From an uncultured Actinomycetes bacterium (GTDB taxonomy: Bacteria > Actinomycetota > Actinomycetes > Nanopelagicales > Nanopelagicaceae), in the NCBI GenBank assembly GCA_903820565.1, contig CAIJHZ010000151.1:1-10054 (forward strand): a stretch of 10,054 nucleotides of DNA, given 5' to 3'. Under the pieces are notes generated by a model. The model did not search any database and was not told the DNA's origin. It worked only from the letters and a program-made list of their open reading frames with translations. This document shows positions 1-7,083 of the stretch, piece after piece. The number at the start of each line of letters is the position of its first letter. Position 1 is the stretch's first letter. The position numbers and the translations under genes are program-made.

Positions 1-1
1 A

Positions 2-520
2 AATTCGATCCTTGCACTCAAGGAATTACTTGCAGCAGGCGTAAATGCGCGATTGATTTATGTTGGCATGGGGCCAATGTTTAAACATCTCAAGGCTATT
101 TCCAAGGACTTGCCTGTAACTTTTATGGGGTACATCGTTGATCGAAAAATGTTGGCGGAAATCATTGCAAGTGCAGATGTCTCTATTGCGCCAGGGCCTA
201 TCGAAACTTTTTGCTTAGCTGCCCTTGAATCACTTGCCTCTGGAACACCGGTAGTTGCTTCATCAACTAGCGCTGTTGGCGAATTCTTACTTCTTAATTC
301 AAATGAACCAGTAGGTGCTGTGGCCGAAAACGATCCGAAATCCTTTGCAAAAGCCATCCAGGCAGTTCTTGGTTACAACGCTGCCGACAGGGCTATGCCA
401 ATTCGTTGCCAGCATCAGGCTGAAAATTATCCATGGAGCTCTACTTTAATGATGATGCTTCGCTTACATGGTGCAGGTCACGAAGTAAGTGCCATCCAGA
501 AAAGGTTAAGGGCTGCATAA
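2..520 (+). CDS. GT4-family glycosyltransferase, C-terminal part (MgtA/PimB-like), 5'-truncated by window edge
   Basis: The frame is open from base 2, so the true start lies before the window; only the last 172 residues are seen. They form the C-terminal Rossmann half of a GT-B enzyme. The segment PGPIETFCLAALES carries the EX7E signature (two Glu codons at 203-205 and 227-229), which binds the nucleotide-sugar donor in GT4 retaining glycosyltransferases, followed by ASGTPVVAS as in most GT4 members. The wording around the motif resembles actinobacterial GDP-mannose-dependent alpha-mannosyltransferases (MgtA, formerly called PimB), which build cell-envelope glycolipids or lipoglycans at the cytoplasmic face of the membrane. 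The donor and acceptor cannot be deduced from this half. The gene ends with TAA 2 nt before the SGNH hydrolase gene, so the two are probably co-transcribed. The GT4 call is firm; the mannosyl specificity is an inference from resemblance only. Confidence 0.85.
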   Translation, partial: NSILALKELLAAGVNARLIYVGMGPMFKHLKAISKDLPVTFMGYIVDRKMLAEIIASADVSIAPGPIETFCLAALESLASGTPVVASSTSAVGEFLLLNSNEPVGAVAENDPKSFAKAIQAVLGYNAADRAMPIRCQHQAENYPWSSTLMMMLRLHGAGHEVSAIQKRLRAA

Positions 521-522
521 AA

Positions 523-1374
523 ATGGAGAGAGTTGCTACCTTCGCAATTTTAGGAGATAGCGCGGCTTCAGGCGTCGGTGATAGTGACAAGAATGGCGTA
601 ACAAAAGGCTGGGGTTACTACTTAGCAAAACACTTTCAAGATCCGCTTGTCTATATAAACCTTTCGCGTCCTGGTGCTCAATCAGCAGAAGTGCTTGAGG
701 ATCAGCTTCCTAAAGCCTTAATGTTCAAACCGGATATTGCCGCGGTCATCGTTGGTGGCAATGATGCTCTACGCAATGGATTTGACCCGAATAAATTACA
801 TCAGAATCTACGGACAACTATTTATGAGTTAAAGAAATCTGGCGCAGAGATTCTGCTGCTACAACTCCACGACCCAACACGGATAGTTCCCCTGCCAAAA
901 CTACTCGGACAGGTTTTATGTCGTCGCGTTAATGCCGTAAATCGAGTGATTCATTCCGTTGGACGTGAATTCAATGCTCAGATTCTTTTGACTCGTTCCA
1001 TCCAAGACATTTATGAACGAAAAGTTTGGCATGTAGATCGGATGCATCCAAGCAAATACGGGCATCAAATAATGGCCACTCATTTTCGAGATATTTTATT
1101 GCGATGTAATTGGAGGATCGACCCCATTGCTATTGAAGAAATACCGGTGACAAGTAAAAAGTCATCAGTTATATGGATGCTGCGAAATGGCACGCCATGG
1201 TTCTTTAAACGCTCATTCGACCTATTCCCCGCTGCTTTGCTGTTGATGAGCGTTGAACTCTTTAAGGTTATTTTTAAACGCCAATCCGATGAATTGGGAA
1301 CTATGTATTACCCTGAATTTTCACCACAATCACACTGGGATTTAGAAGAAGTTAACGAAGCCCACGTCTCATAA
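523..1374 (+). CDS. SGNH/GDSL-family hydrolase (esterase/lipase-like), 283 aa
   Basis: I place the start at ATG 523, giving MERVATFAILGDSAASGVGD. An in-frame ATG at 433 would overlap the glycosyltransferase by 88 nt and add 30 residues with no SGNH character. A purine-rich AAGGTTAAGGG lies about 10 nt before ATG 523. SGNH blocks are visible: block I GDS at residues 11-13 (nucleophile Ser13), block III GGND at 78-81 (oxyanion Asn), and block V DRMH at 172-175 (Asp172 and His175 of the triad). Family members are serine esterases or acyl/acetyl hydrolases acting on lipids or acylated glycans. There is no signal peptide, so a cytoplasmic location is likely. The C-terminal 80 residues extend beyond the SGNH core and hold a hydrophobic stretch around 234-251 that could touch the membrane. 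Coupling to a GT4 gene suggests action on the same glycolipid or glycan, for example deacylation; this is inference. The substrate is unknown. Confidence 0.88.
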   Translation: MERVATFAILGDSAASGVGDSDKNGVTKGWGYYLAKHFQDPLVYINLSRPGAQSAEVLEDQLPKALMFKPDIAAVIVGGNDALRNGFDPNKLHQNLRTTIYELKKSGAEILLLQLHDPTRIVPLPKLLGQVLCRRVNAVNRVIHSVGREFNAQILLTRSIQDIYERKVWHVDRMHPSKYGHQIMATHFRDILLRCNWRIDPIAIEEIPVTSKKSSVIWMLRNGTPWFFKRSFDLFPAALLLMSVELFKVIFKRQSDELGTMYYPEFSPQSHWDLEEVNEAHVS

Positions 1375-1411
1375 TCAAGAAATTTTCTTCATTTAACGGC
1401 AAGATATCGCC

Positions 1412-3520
1412 ATGCTTCCTGCAGATCCCCGCACCCTTGGCTCTACCGTCACTGAAGGCGGAACCAACTTTGCAATCTGGAGTAACGCGGCAGATGCGAT
1501 CGAACTATGCCTATTTAATGAAGTCAACGGCGCGATGGTTGAAACACGCTTTGCGATGTCTCATCGAAACGGACCGATCTGGCACGGATATTTAGCAGGG
1601 GTACGCCCTGGTCAACGCTATGGGTATCGCGTTTATGGTCCTTGGCTTCCAGAAAACGGAGTCCGCTTTAATGCAGCCAAATTATTGCTTGACCCGTACG
1701 CACATGTAATCGCTGGGGATCTGACCTACTCGCCTGAAATATATGGCCACGTTGCAACTGATCCATACGGCGCCGGCGATTTAAATACGCGTGATTCACG
1801 AGATAGCGCAGGCAAAGTTCCGTATTCGGTTGTTACTGATCATGCTCCTCGTGAAATCGAACGGCCCTTAGTTCCGTGGGCTAAGACAGTTATCTATGAA
1901 GCACACGTTAAAGGGTTAACAGCTTTTAATAATGAAATTCCTGAAAAGGAACGCGGAACATATAAAGCGTTAGGTCATCCAAGCACCCTTGCTCATTTGA
2001 AATCAATTGGGGTTACAGCAATTGAATTACTTCCGATTGCCCAATCAATTACAGAACCAGCGATTTATAGTCGAGGGCGGATAAATCATTGGGGATACAA
2101 CTCGCTCCTATTTACCGCACCGCACCGTGCCTATGCCTGTACAGAAGATCCAATTGCCGAATTGCAATGGGCAGTTGATCAACTTCATGCAGCTGGAATC
2201 GAAGTGATCTTAGATGTTGTCTACAACCACACCGCCGAAGGTGGAGTTGATGGACCAACACTTTCATATAAAGGAATTGATAATCACGCCTATTACCGTC
2301 AAGATTCCAGCGGCAATTATCTAGATGTTACTGGTTGCGGAAATACCTTTGCTGCAAGTCAGCCACATGCAGTTCGCCAAATAGTTGATTCGCTACGTTG
2401 GTGGATTGAAGTCATTGGTGTTGATGGTTTTCGTTTTGATTTAACAACAGCCCTATACACAAGTGATAGCGCCTTTAACTCATCGCTTATGTCAGCAATT
2501 GGTGCCGATTCAGTTTTGCGTAACTTTAAAATGATCGCCGAACCGTGGGATATTTCCCGCTATTCACTGGGAGATTTTCCGCACCCTTGGCGTGAATGGA
2601 ACGATGCCTATCGCGACTCGGTTCGCCAGTTCTGGTTAGGTGATTTAGCACGTGGATTTGGTGAAGGTGTTTCAGATATTGCTTCAAGCATCAGTGGTTC
2701 TAGCAATGTGTTTTACTACCGAGGCCCGACATCGTCAATTAACTTTATTGCTGCCCACGATGGATTCACAATTCATGACATAGTTACTTATAGCCACAAA
2801 CATAATGAAATGAATGGTGAAAACAATCAAGATGGAAGCGATTCAAATCGCTCGTGGAATGTGGGCCACGAAGGCGAATCAATGGATGCTGGAATCAATG
2901 TGATCCGAAATCGCATTAAGAAATCTTTGCTTGCAACCTTGATGTTGTCATCTGGTGTTCCAATGCTCAATATGGGCGATGAAGTTAGCCGAACTCAAAG
3001 TGGTTCTAATAATGGTTACTCACTACCAAGCACGCACGACCTTGAAAGCGATCAAGCATTTAATGGAGGTTGGGCACTGCCATGGCAGTTAGATGATGAG
3101 CAAGCAGACATGCTGGCTGCAGTGCAATCTCTAGCCCAAATTCGAGATACCTACCTAGCCGATGTAACTTCAGAGTTTTTTACAGGCACAGTTGATGAAG
3201 GCACCAACCGTAAAGATATAGCCTGGTTTTCACTTGGTGGAAATGAAATGAGTGATGATCACTGGCGTGATGAAGAAAAGCGCAGCATCACCGTATTTGT
3301 TGAAGCTGATCCCACAAAAGGTTTGTTGCTCATGCTTAATTCTTCACGAGAGGTAACTACTTTCACATTACCTGATGCCAGTTGGGGCGAAACTTTTAGG
3401 TGTATTTTTGATGCATCAAAGAATGTAGCAACGTACGAGCCAGTAATTGCTGCGCCATCTTCCACGGTAGAGGTTCCTGAACACAGCGTGCTTGTTTGGC
3501 TGGTGTCCCGTACTAGATAG
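1412..3520 (+). CDS. glgX: Glycogen debranching enzyme GlgX/TreX (GH13, isoamylase type), 702 aa
   Basis: This is a cytoplasmic enzyme that hydrolyses alpha-1,6 branches of glycogen, normally after phosphorylase trimming. An N-terminal CBM48-like domain (about residues 5-90, with PDPRTLGSTV-type opening and GYRVYGPW at 71-78) precedes the GH13 barrel. All four conserved GH13 regions are present: DVVYNHTAE at 268-276, GFRFDLTT at 339-346 (nucleophile Asp343), IAEPWD at 375-380 (acid/base Glu377) and AAHDGF at 447-452 (His449, Asp450). HNEMNGENNQDG at 464-475 is typical of GlgX/TreX. The length of 702 aa fits the actinobacterial/archaeal TreX type better than the shorter E. coli GlgX. One segment is unusual: after RTQSGSNNGY (527-536) the family normally has a YCQDNE-S-W motif, but here the text is SLPSTHDLESDQAFNGGWAL. 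The start is ATG 1412, 37 nt after the SGNH gene, with only a weak ribosome site. Glycogen phosphorylase and synthase are not in the window. Confidence 0.95.
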   Translation: MLPADPRTLGSTVTEGGTNFAIWSNAADAIELCLFNEVNGAMVETRFAMSHRNGPIWHGYLAGVRPGQRYGYRVYGPWLPENGVRFNAAKLLLDPYAHVIAGDLTYSPEIYGHVATDPYGAGDLNTRDSRDSAGKVPYSVVTDHAPREIERPLVPWAKTVIYEAHVKGLTAFNNEIPEKERGTYKALGHPSTLAHLKSIGVTAIELLPIAQSITEPAIYSRGRINHWGYNSLLFTAPHRAYACTEDPIAELQWAVDQLHAAGIEVILDVVYNHTAEGGVDGPTLSYKGIDNHAYYRQDSSGNYLDVTGCGNTFAASQPHAVRQIVDSLRWWIEVIGVDGFRFDLTTALYTSDSAFNSSLMSAIGADSVLRNFKMIAEPWDISRYSLGDFPHPWREWNDAYRDSVRQFWLGDLARGFGEGVSDIASSISGSSNVFYYRGPTSSINFIAAHDGFTIHDIVTYSHKHNEMNGENNQDGSDSNRSWNVGHEGESMDAGINVIRNRIKKSLLATLMLSSGVPMLNMGDEVSRTQSGSNNGYSLPSTHDLESDQAFNGGWALPWQLDDEQADMLAAVQSLAQIRDTYLADVTSEFFTGTVDEGTNRKDIAWFSLGGNEMSDDHWRDEEKRSITVFVEADPTKGLLLMLNSSREVTTFTLPDASWGETFRCIFDASKNVATYEPVIAAPSSTVEVPEHSVLVWLVSRTR

Positions 3521-3543
3521 TAAGTAAGCAAGCGCACTAATAT
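3520..3543 (+). promoter_or_regulatory. Candidate fabD promoter: GTAAGTAAG element plus -10 TAATAT, leaderless type
   Basis: Between the glgX stop and the fabD GTG there are only 29 nt. They hold GTAAGTAAGCAAGCGCAC (3520-3537) followed directly by TAATAT (3538-3543), a TANNNT-type actinobacterial -10. Six bases separate it from GTG 3550, so transcription would begin at or next to the first base of the start codon, as in leaderless mRNAs. No convincing Shine-Dalgarno precedes the GTG, which fits. There is no canonical -35. The GTAAGTAAG element recurs before acpP at 5515-5530. The promoter assignment is an inference from spacing and motif only. Confidence 0.5.
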
Positions 3544-3549
3544 CTACAT

Positions 3550-4458
3550 GTGCTCGCAATCATCGCTCCTGGACAAGGTTCGCAAACTCCAGGAATGCTT
3601 AACAGTTGGATTCATGATCCATCTCTTAAAGAACTAATCGTTTCGTGGTCAGCTGCTATCGACTTGGATTTATTGCACCTTGGAACTGATGCTGATGCAG
3701 ATGAAATTAAAGACACCGCCAATGCCCAACCATTAATCGTTGCTGCATCATTGCTCGGTGCTCATGCATTAGGAAGCAAGAGTTTTTCAGTTACTTCAGG
3801 CCATTCTGTTGGTGAGTTAACGGCGGCGGCCCTATCGGGTGCAATCTCTGAGAGTGATGCGCTACGAATTGTTCGTGCACGCGGAATTGAGATGGCAAAG
3901 GCGGCAGCTATATCCCCTGCTGGAATGTCGGCGGTTCTTGGTGGAGATCGCACCGAAGTCTTGACAGCAATTGCAGCACTGAAATTAGTGGCCGCAAATG
4001 ACAATGGCGCTGGGCAAATTGTTGCTGCCGGTGATCTGCAAGCACTTGAAGCATTAAATGAGAATCCCCCTGCAGGTGCACGCGTTCGAGCACTAGCTGT
4101 TGCAGGAGCATTTCATACGCACTATATGCAAGCGGCGGTGCCGCCTGTTCGTGATTTTGCATCATTAATAGCAACTCATCCTGTTTCGATTCAAGTAATT
4201 TCCAATAAGGATGGCCAGGTAGTAATAGATGGTGCAGAGGTTCTCAACAGAATCGTCAATCAAATCGCTAACCCGGTGCGCTGGGATTTATGTATGGAAA
4301 CTTTGAAATCTCTAGGTGTTACGGGTGTCATTGAACTACCACCAGCCGGAACTCTGGTTGGCTTACTTAAGCGCGCTGCAAGTGAAATTGAAACCTTTGC
4401 TTTAAAGAGCGCAGATGATGTGCAAACAGCACGAGAGTTTGCAGGAAGGCACGCATGA
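3550..4458 (+). CDS. fabD: Malonyl-CoA:ACP malonyltransferase FabD, 302 aa
   Basis: FabD transfers malonyl from CoA to the phosphopantetheine arm of AcpP, supplying extender units for type II fatty-acid synthesis in the cytoplasm. The start is GTG 3550, giving MLAIIAPGQGSQTPGM; an ATG two bases earlier (3548) is in another frame. Diagnostic sites are visible: the N-terminal APGQGSQ (6-12), the nucleophile elbow GHSVGE (84-89) with catalytic Ser86, the malonyl-carboxylate-binding Arg111 in VRARG, and catalytic His189 in GAFHTHYM. The length matches the family (about 300-310 aa). The stop codon overlaps the fabH start as ATGA, implying translational coupling. It is the first gene of the fab block; upstream glgX is functionally unrelated, and a short promoter-like element lies between them. 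I see no key residue missing. Confidence 0.96.
   Translation: MLAIIAPGQGSQTPGMLNSWIHDPSLKELIVSWSAAIDLDLLHLGTDADADEIKDTANAQPLIVAASLLGAHALGSKSFSVTSGHSVGELTAAALSGAISESDALRIVRARGIEMAKAAAISPAGMSAVLGGDRTEVLTAIAALKLVAANDNGAGQIVAAGDLQALEALNENPPAGARVRALAVAGAFHTHYMQAAVPPVRDFASLIATHPVSIQVISNKDGQVVIDGAEVLNRIVNQIANPVRWDLCMETLKSLGVTGVIELPPAGTLVGLLKRAASEIETFALKSADDVQTAREFAGRHA
4443..4449 (+). promoter_or_regulatory. Strong Shine-Dalgarno for fabH inside the fabD 3' end
   Basis: AGGAAGG at 4443-4449 sits 5 nt before ATG 4455. With the 4-nt ATGA stop/start overlap, this fixes the fabH start and supports translation of fabH both by coupling and by fresh initiation. Confidence 0.8.
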
Positions 4459-5474
4459 GCATCACAGTTGCACCAACAGGTCACAGCAGAATTTTGTCTG
4501 TTGGTACCTACCGCCCCAAGCGCGAAGTCCCAAACTCAGAAATTGTTGATCGCATCGAATCAACCGATGAGTGGATTCAGCAGCGCACAGGAATTGAATC
4601 ACGTCGCTTTGCAAGTGATGATGAAACCGTAATTTCGATGGCTAAAGCGGCATGTGAAATGGCGCTAAAAAGAGCCAAGTTAACTATTACCGACATCGAT
4701 ACTGTAATTCTTGCCACGATTTCCTATCCATTTCAGGCACCAAGTGCGGCAACCGAGTTAATTAATGAACTTGGAAATCCAAAAGCTGCAGCCTTTGATA
4801 TCAGCGCGGCCTGTGCTGGTTTTTGCTACGGCGTAGCAATGGCAAGTGACTTGGTTAGGTCTGGAACATCAAAAAATGTATTGGTAATTGGTGTAGAAAA
4901 GTTGTCCGACTACACAGATTCCGATGATCGTGCTACAGCATTCATCTTTGCCGATGGGGCTGGAGCGGTAATTATTGGAAACAGTGATCAACCTCGAATT
5001 GGACAAACTATTTGGGGATCAGATGCGGATTCTCGTGATGCAATTACGTTAACTCCATCTTTTCTAGAGTATAAAAAGAATCCCGCTAAAGGCGTAGGCG
5101 AACTTGGTTGGCCAAATATTTCACAGCAAGGACAAGTTGTATTTCGTTGGGCAGTTTATTCGATGAGCAAAGTTGGTTTGAAAGCACTTGAAGCAGCAGG
5201 AGTTTCTGTTGATGAACTTGGTGCATTTATTCCCCACCAAGCAAATATTCGAATTATCGAAACTATGGCAAAAGAAATGAAGATTCCAGATTCTGTTTTG
5301 ATTGCAGATGACATTCGTACAAACGGAAATACTTCTGCTGCATCAATTCCTTTAGCTATGGATCGAATTTTGGAAGAGCATCCCGAATTGCATGGAAAAT
5401 TGGCGTTACTTATCGGCTATGGCGCAGGTCTGGTGTACGCAGGGCAGGTTGTTGAACTTCCGCCTAAGCCATAA
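4455..5474 (+). CDS. fabH: Beta-ketoacyl-ACP synthase III FabH, 339 aa
   Basis: FabH starts fatty-acid synthesis by condensing an acyl-CoA primer with malonyl-ACP. The thiolase-fold protein shows the complete Cys-His-Asn triad: Cys120 in DISAACAGFCYG, His261 in FIPHQANIRIIE, and Asn292 in NGNTSAASIP. STDEWIQQRTGIESR at 36-50 and the C-terminal IGYGAGLVYAG are typical of FabH. The length of 339 aa is usual for the family. The start ATG 4455 overlaps the fabD stop and has a strong AGGAAGG site. Whether the primer is acetyl-CoA or a branched acyl-CoA cannot be read from the sequence with confidence; many actinobacterial FabH enzymes accept branched primers. It is followed by a 113-nt gap before acpP that contains regulatory-looking motifs. 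Confidence 0.96.
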   Translation: MSITVAPTGHSRILSVGTYRPKREVPNSEIVDRIESTDEWIQQRTGIESRRFASDDETVISMAKAACEMALKRAKLTITDIDTVILATISYPFQAPSAATELINELGNPKAAAFDISAACAGFCYGVAMASDLVRSGTSKNVLVIGVEKLSDYTDSDDRATAFIFADGAGAVIIGNSDQPRIGQTIWGSDADSRDAITLTPSFLEYKKNPAKGVGELGWPNISQQGQVVFRWAVYSMSKVGLKALEAAGVSVDELGAFIPHQANIRIIETMAKEMKIPDSVLIADDIRTNGNTSAASIPLAMDRILEEHPELHGKLALLIGYGAGLVYAGQVVELPPKP

Positions 5475-5480
5475 AAAATA

Positions 5481-5510
5481 TTGAGATTTACGCCACTTAC
5501 GGCGTGCAAT
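5481..5510 (+). promoter_or_regulatory. Candidate internal promoter before acpP, with inverted repeat in the spacer
   Basis: TTGAGA (5481-5486, five of six matches to TTGACA) and TGCAAT (5505-5510, four of six to TATAAT) are 18 nt apart. A perfect 5-bp inverted repeat ACGCC-ACTTAC-GGCGT (5490-5505) lies between them, where a repressor dimer could bind. The transcript would start near 5517 and give acpP a leader of about 70 nt. A separate supply of acpP mRNA would suit the high ACP demand of the cell. The motifs are short, so this is tentative. Confidence 0.35.
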
Positions 5511-5514
5511 ACTC

Positions 5515-5530
5515 GTAAGTAAGAGCGGAC
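5515..5530 (+). repeat. Second copy of the GTAAGTAAG element found before fabD
   Basis: GTAAGTAAGAGCGGAC here matches GTAAGTAAGCAAGCGCAC at 3520-3537 except for a 2-nt insertion (CA) and one G/C change. Both copies lie in the same orientation in short non-coding gaps immediately before fab genes. A shared operator or promoter element is the simplest reading. The match is 15 of 16 bases apart from the 2-nt indel. Confidence 0.5.
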
Positions 5531-5571
5531 TTGATACACAATAAACACCTTGCACGCCCGATCAATCTAGA

Positions 5572-5577
5572 AGAGGA
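5572..5577 (+). promoter_or_regulatory. Shine-Dalgarno deciding the acpP start
   Basis: AGAGGA at 5572-5577 lies 10 nt before ATG 5588. It selects the ATG that gives the normal N-terminus MALAQADVLAGL over an in-frame TTG at 5531, whose extra 19 residues do not look like an acyl carrier protein. Confidence 0.7.
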
Positions 5578-5587
5578 CATAAAGACC

Positions 5588-5836
5588 ATGGCACTTGCAC
5601 AAGCAGATGTACTTGCAGGACTCAAGGAAATCGTTGAAGAAGTAGCTGGTATCCCCGCTGCATCAGTTGAAATGGATAAGAACTTCACTGACGATCTAGA
5701 TGTTGATTCACTCAGTATGGTTGAAGTTGTCGTGGCAGCAGAAGAGCGTTTCGGAGTAAAGATTCCGGATGAGAGCGTTACAGATTTAGTAACAGTTGCA
5801 GACGCAGTTAATTTCATAGTTAACGCATCAAAGTAA
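5588..5836 (+). CDS. acpP: Acyl carrier protein AcpP, 82 aa
   Basis: AcpP is the small acidic carrier that holds growing acyl chains as thioesters on a 4'-phosphopantetheine arm. The attachment site is Ser41 in DLDVDSLSMVEV, the classic DSL motif at the start of helix II. The rest follows the four-helix ACP pattern: FTDDLDVDS, then VAAEERFGVKIPDE and VTDLVTVADAVNFI. Length and acidity are normal. ATG 5588 is chosen because of its AGAGGA site and because it yields the usual ACP length. The gene sits between fabH and fabF with an 11-nt gap to fabF and so serves FabD, FabH and FabF directly. The 113-nt upstream gap is the largest inside the fab block and probably carries its own promoter. Confidence 0.97.
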   Translation: MALAQADVLAGLKEIVEEVAGIPAASVEMDKNFTDDLDVDSLSMVEVVVAAEERFGVKIPDESVTDLVTVADAVNFIVNASK

Positions 5837-5847
5837 GTTTTTAATCA

Positions 5848-7083
5848 ATGACCCGTCGCCGCGTTGTTGTCACTGGACTTGGTGCAACTACTCCACTGGG
5901 TGGAGATGTAACAACAACGTGGGCTGGCCTCTTGGCTGGTAAAAGTGGCGTGCGATCACTAACCGAAGATTGGGCACAGACAATCCCGGTGACCTTCGCA
6001 GCGCGCGTTGCTGTTGAACCGGCCGAACAAATGGAGCGCGTTGAGTTAAGACGCCTGGATCGATCAGAACAATTTGGAATGATCGCATCGCGTGAGGCAT
6101 GGAAAGATGCAGGATCTCCAGAAATAGATAGGGAGCGCCTGGGTGTTGTAGTCGCTTCAGGTATCGGCGGAGTTACGACCCTGCTGGAACAATACGACAT
6201 CTTGAATACCAAGGGTGCGCGTTTAGTCAGTCCGCACACCGTCCCAATGCTGATGCCAAATGGGCCAGCTGCAAACATTGGTCTCGAATTAAAAGCACAG
6301 GCGGGAATTCATACACCAGTTAGTGCATGCGCATCTGGGGCCGAAGCAATTGGTTATGCGTTCGAGATGATCCGCAATAACCGCGCAGATATTGTTGTAA
6401 CTGGTGGCGTTGAAGCTGCATGTCACGCACTGCCTATGGCTGCCTTTGCCGCGATGAAAGCTTTGTCTACACGCAACGATGATCCTGCTCGCGCATCACG
6501 ACCATACGATCTAAATCGTGATGGATTTGTGTTGGGCGAAGGTGGCGCAATTCTCGTTCTTGAAGAATTCGAACACGCTAAAGCGCGCGGTGCAACAATT
6601 TATTGTGAAATTGCAGGACAAGGTTTGTCATCTGATGGTTATCACATTGCTGCACCTGACCCATCGGGCGCTGGTGTGCAACGTGCCGTGAAGTTCGCCT
6701 TACGCGATGCTGAATTAACAACTGCCGACATTGTTCACTTAAATGCCCACGCTACTTCGACCCCTGCAGGGGATGTGGCAGAAGCAAATGCTTTGCGAGC
6801 AGCTCTTGGAAATGATGCTGACCATGTTGCCGTTTCTGCAACTAAATCGATGACAGGTCACTTACTTGGTGGCGCCGGAGCAATTGAATCTGTCTTTATC
6901 GTAAAGACATTGCAAGATCGTATGGCTCCCCCAACGATCAATATCGACGAACTAGATCCTGCAGTTACGGTCGATGTTGTACGCGATAAGCCACGCGCAT
7001 TACCTGCCGGAGATATTGCAGCACTCAATGATTCATTTGGTTTTGGTGGTCACAACGTTGTATTGGTATTTAAGAGTTTATAA
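5848..7083 (+). CDS. fabF: Beta-ketoacyl-ACP synthase II FabF (KasA-like), 411 aa
   Basis: FabF performs the elongating Claisen condensation of acyl-ACP with malonyl-ACP. It has the KAS I/II Cys-His-His set: Cys161 in VSACASGAEAIG, His301 in NAHATSTPAGD, Lys333 and His338 in KSMTGHLLGGAG. The C-terminal NDSFGFGGHNVVLVF loop carries the gating Phe region. MTRRRVVVTGLGATTPLG is a typical N-terminus, and the length matches FabF (about 410-415 aa). The ribosome site before ATG 5848 is weak; the 11-nt distance from the acpP stop suggests coupling. Only one KAS I/II is present, unlike mycobacteria, where kasA and kasB are tandem. The TAA stop is followed with no gap by the accD ATG. Confidence 0.96.
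   Translation: MTRRRVVVTGLGATTPLGGDVTTTWAGLLAGKSGVRSLTEDWAQTIPVTFAARVAVEPAEQMERVELRRLDRSEQFGMIASREAWKDAGSPEIDRERLGVVVASGIGGVTTLLEQYDILNTKGARLVSPHTVPMLMPNGPAANIGLELKAQAGIHTPVSACASGAEAIGYAFEMIRNNRADIVVTGGVEAACHALPMAAFAAMKALSTRNDDPARASRPYDLNRDGFVLGEGGAILVLEEFEHAKARGATIYCEIAGQGLSSDGYHIAAPDPSGAGVQRAVKFALRDAELTTADIVHLNAHATSTPAGDVAEANALRAALGNDADHVAVSATKSMTGHLLGGAGAIESVFIVKTLQDRMAPPTINIDELDPAVTVDVVRDKPRALPAGDIAALNDSFGFGGHNVVLVFKSL

Noticed and set aside
433..522. Upstream in-frame ATG that would lengthen the SGNH hydrolase by 30 residues
   Set aside because: It overlaps the glycosyltransferase gene by 88 nt, the added residues carry no family similarity, and ATG 523 has a purine-rich site and the correct SGNH block I distance.
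1376..1394. AAGAAA-T-TTTCTT palindrome between the SGNH gene and glgX as a terminator
   Set aside because: It is all A/T except two G/C pairs, has a 1-nt centre and no following T-run, so it would not form a stable terminator.
5531..5587. TTG start giving a 101-aa acyl carrier protein
   Set aside because: The added 19 residues are not ACP-like, and ATG 5588 has an AGAGGA site and yields the normal 82-aa protein.
5497..6278. Minus-strand open frames opposite acpP and fabF
   Set aside because: They are Ser/Thr/Arg-rich low-complexity translations typical of antisense shadows, with no ribosome site or family resemblance.
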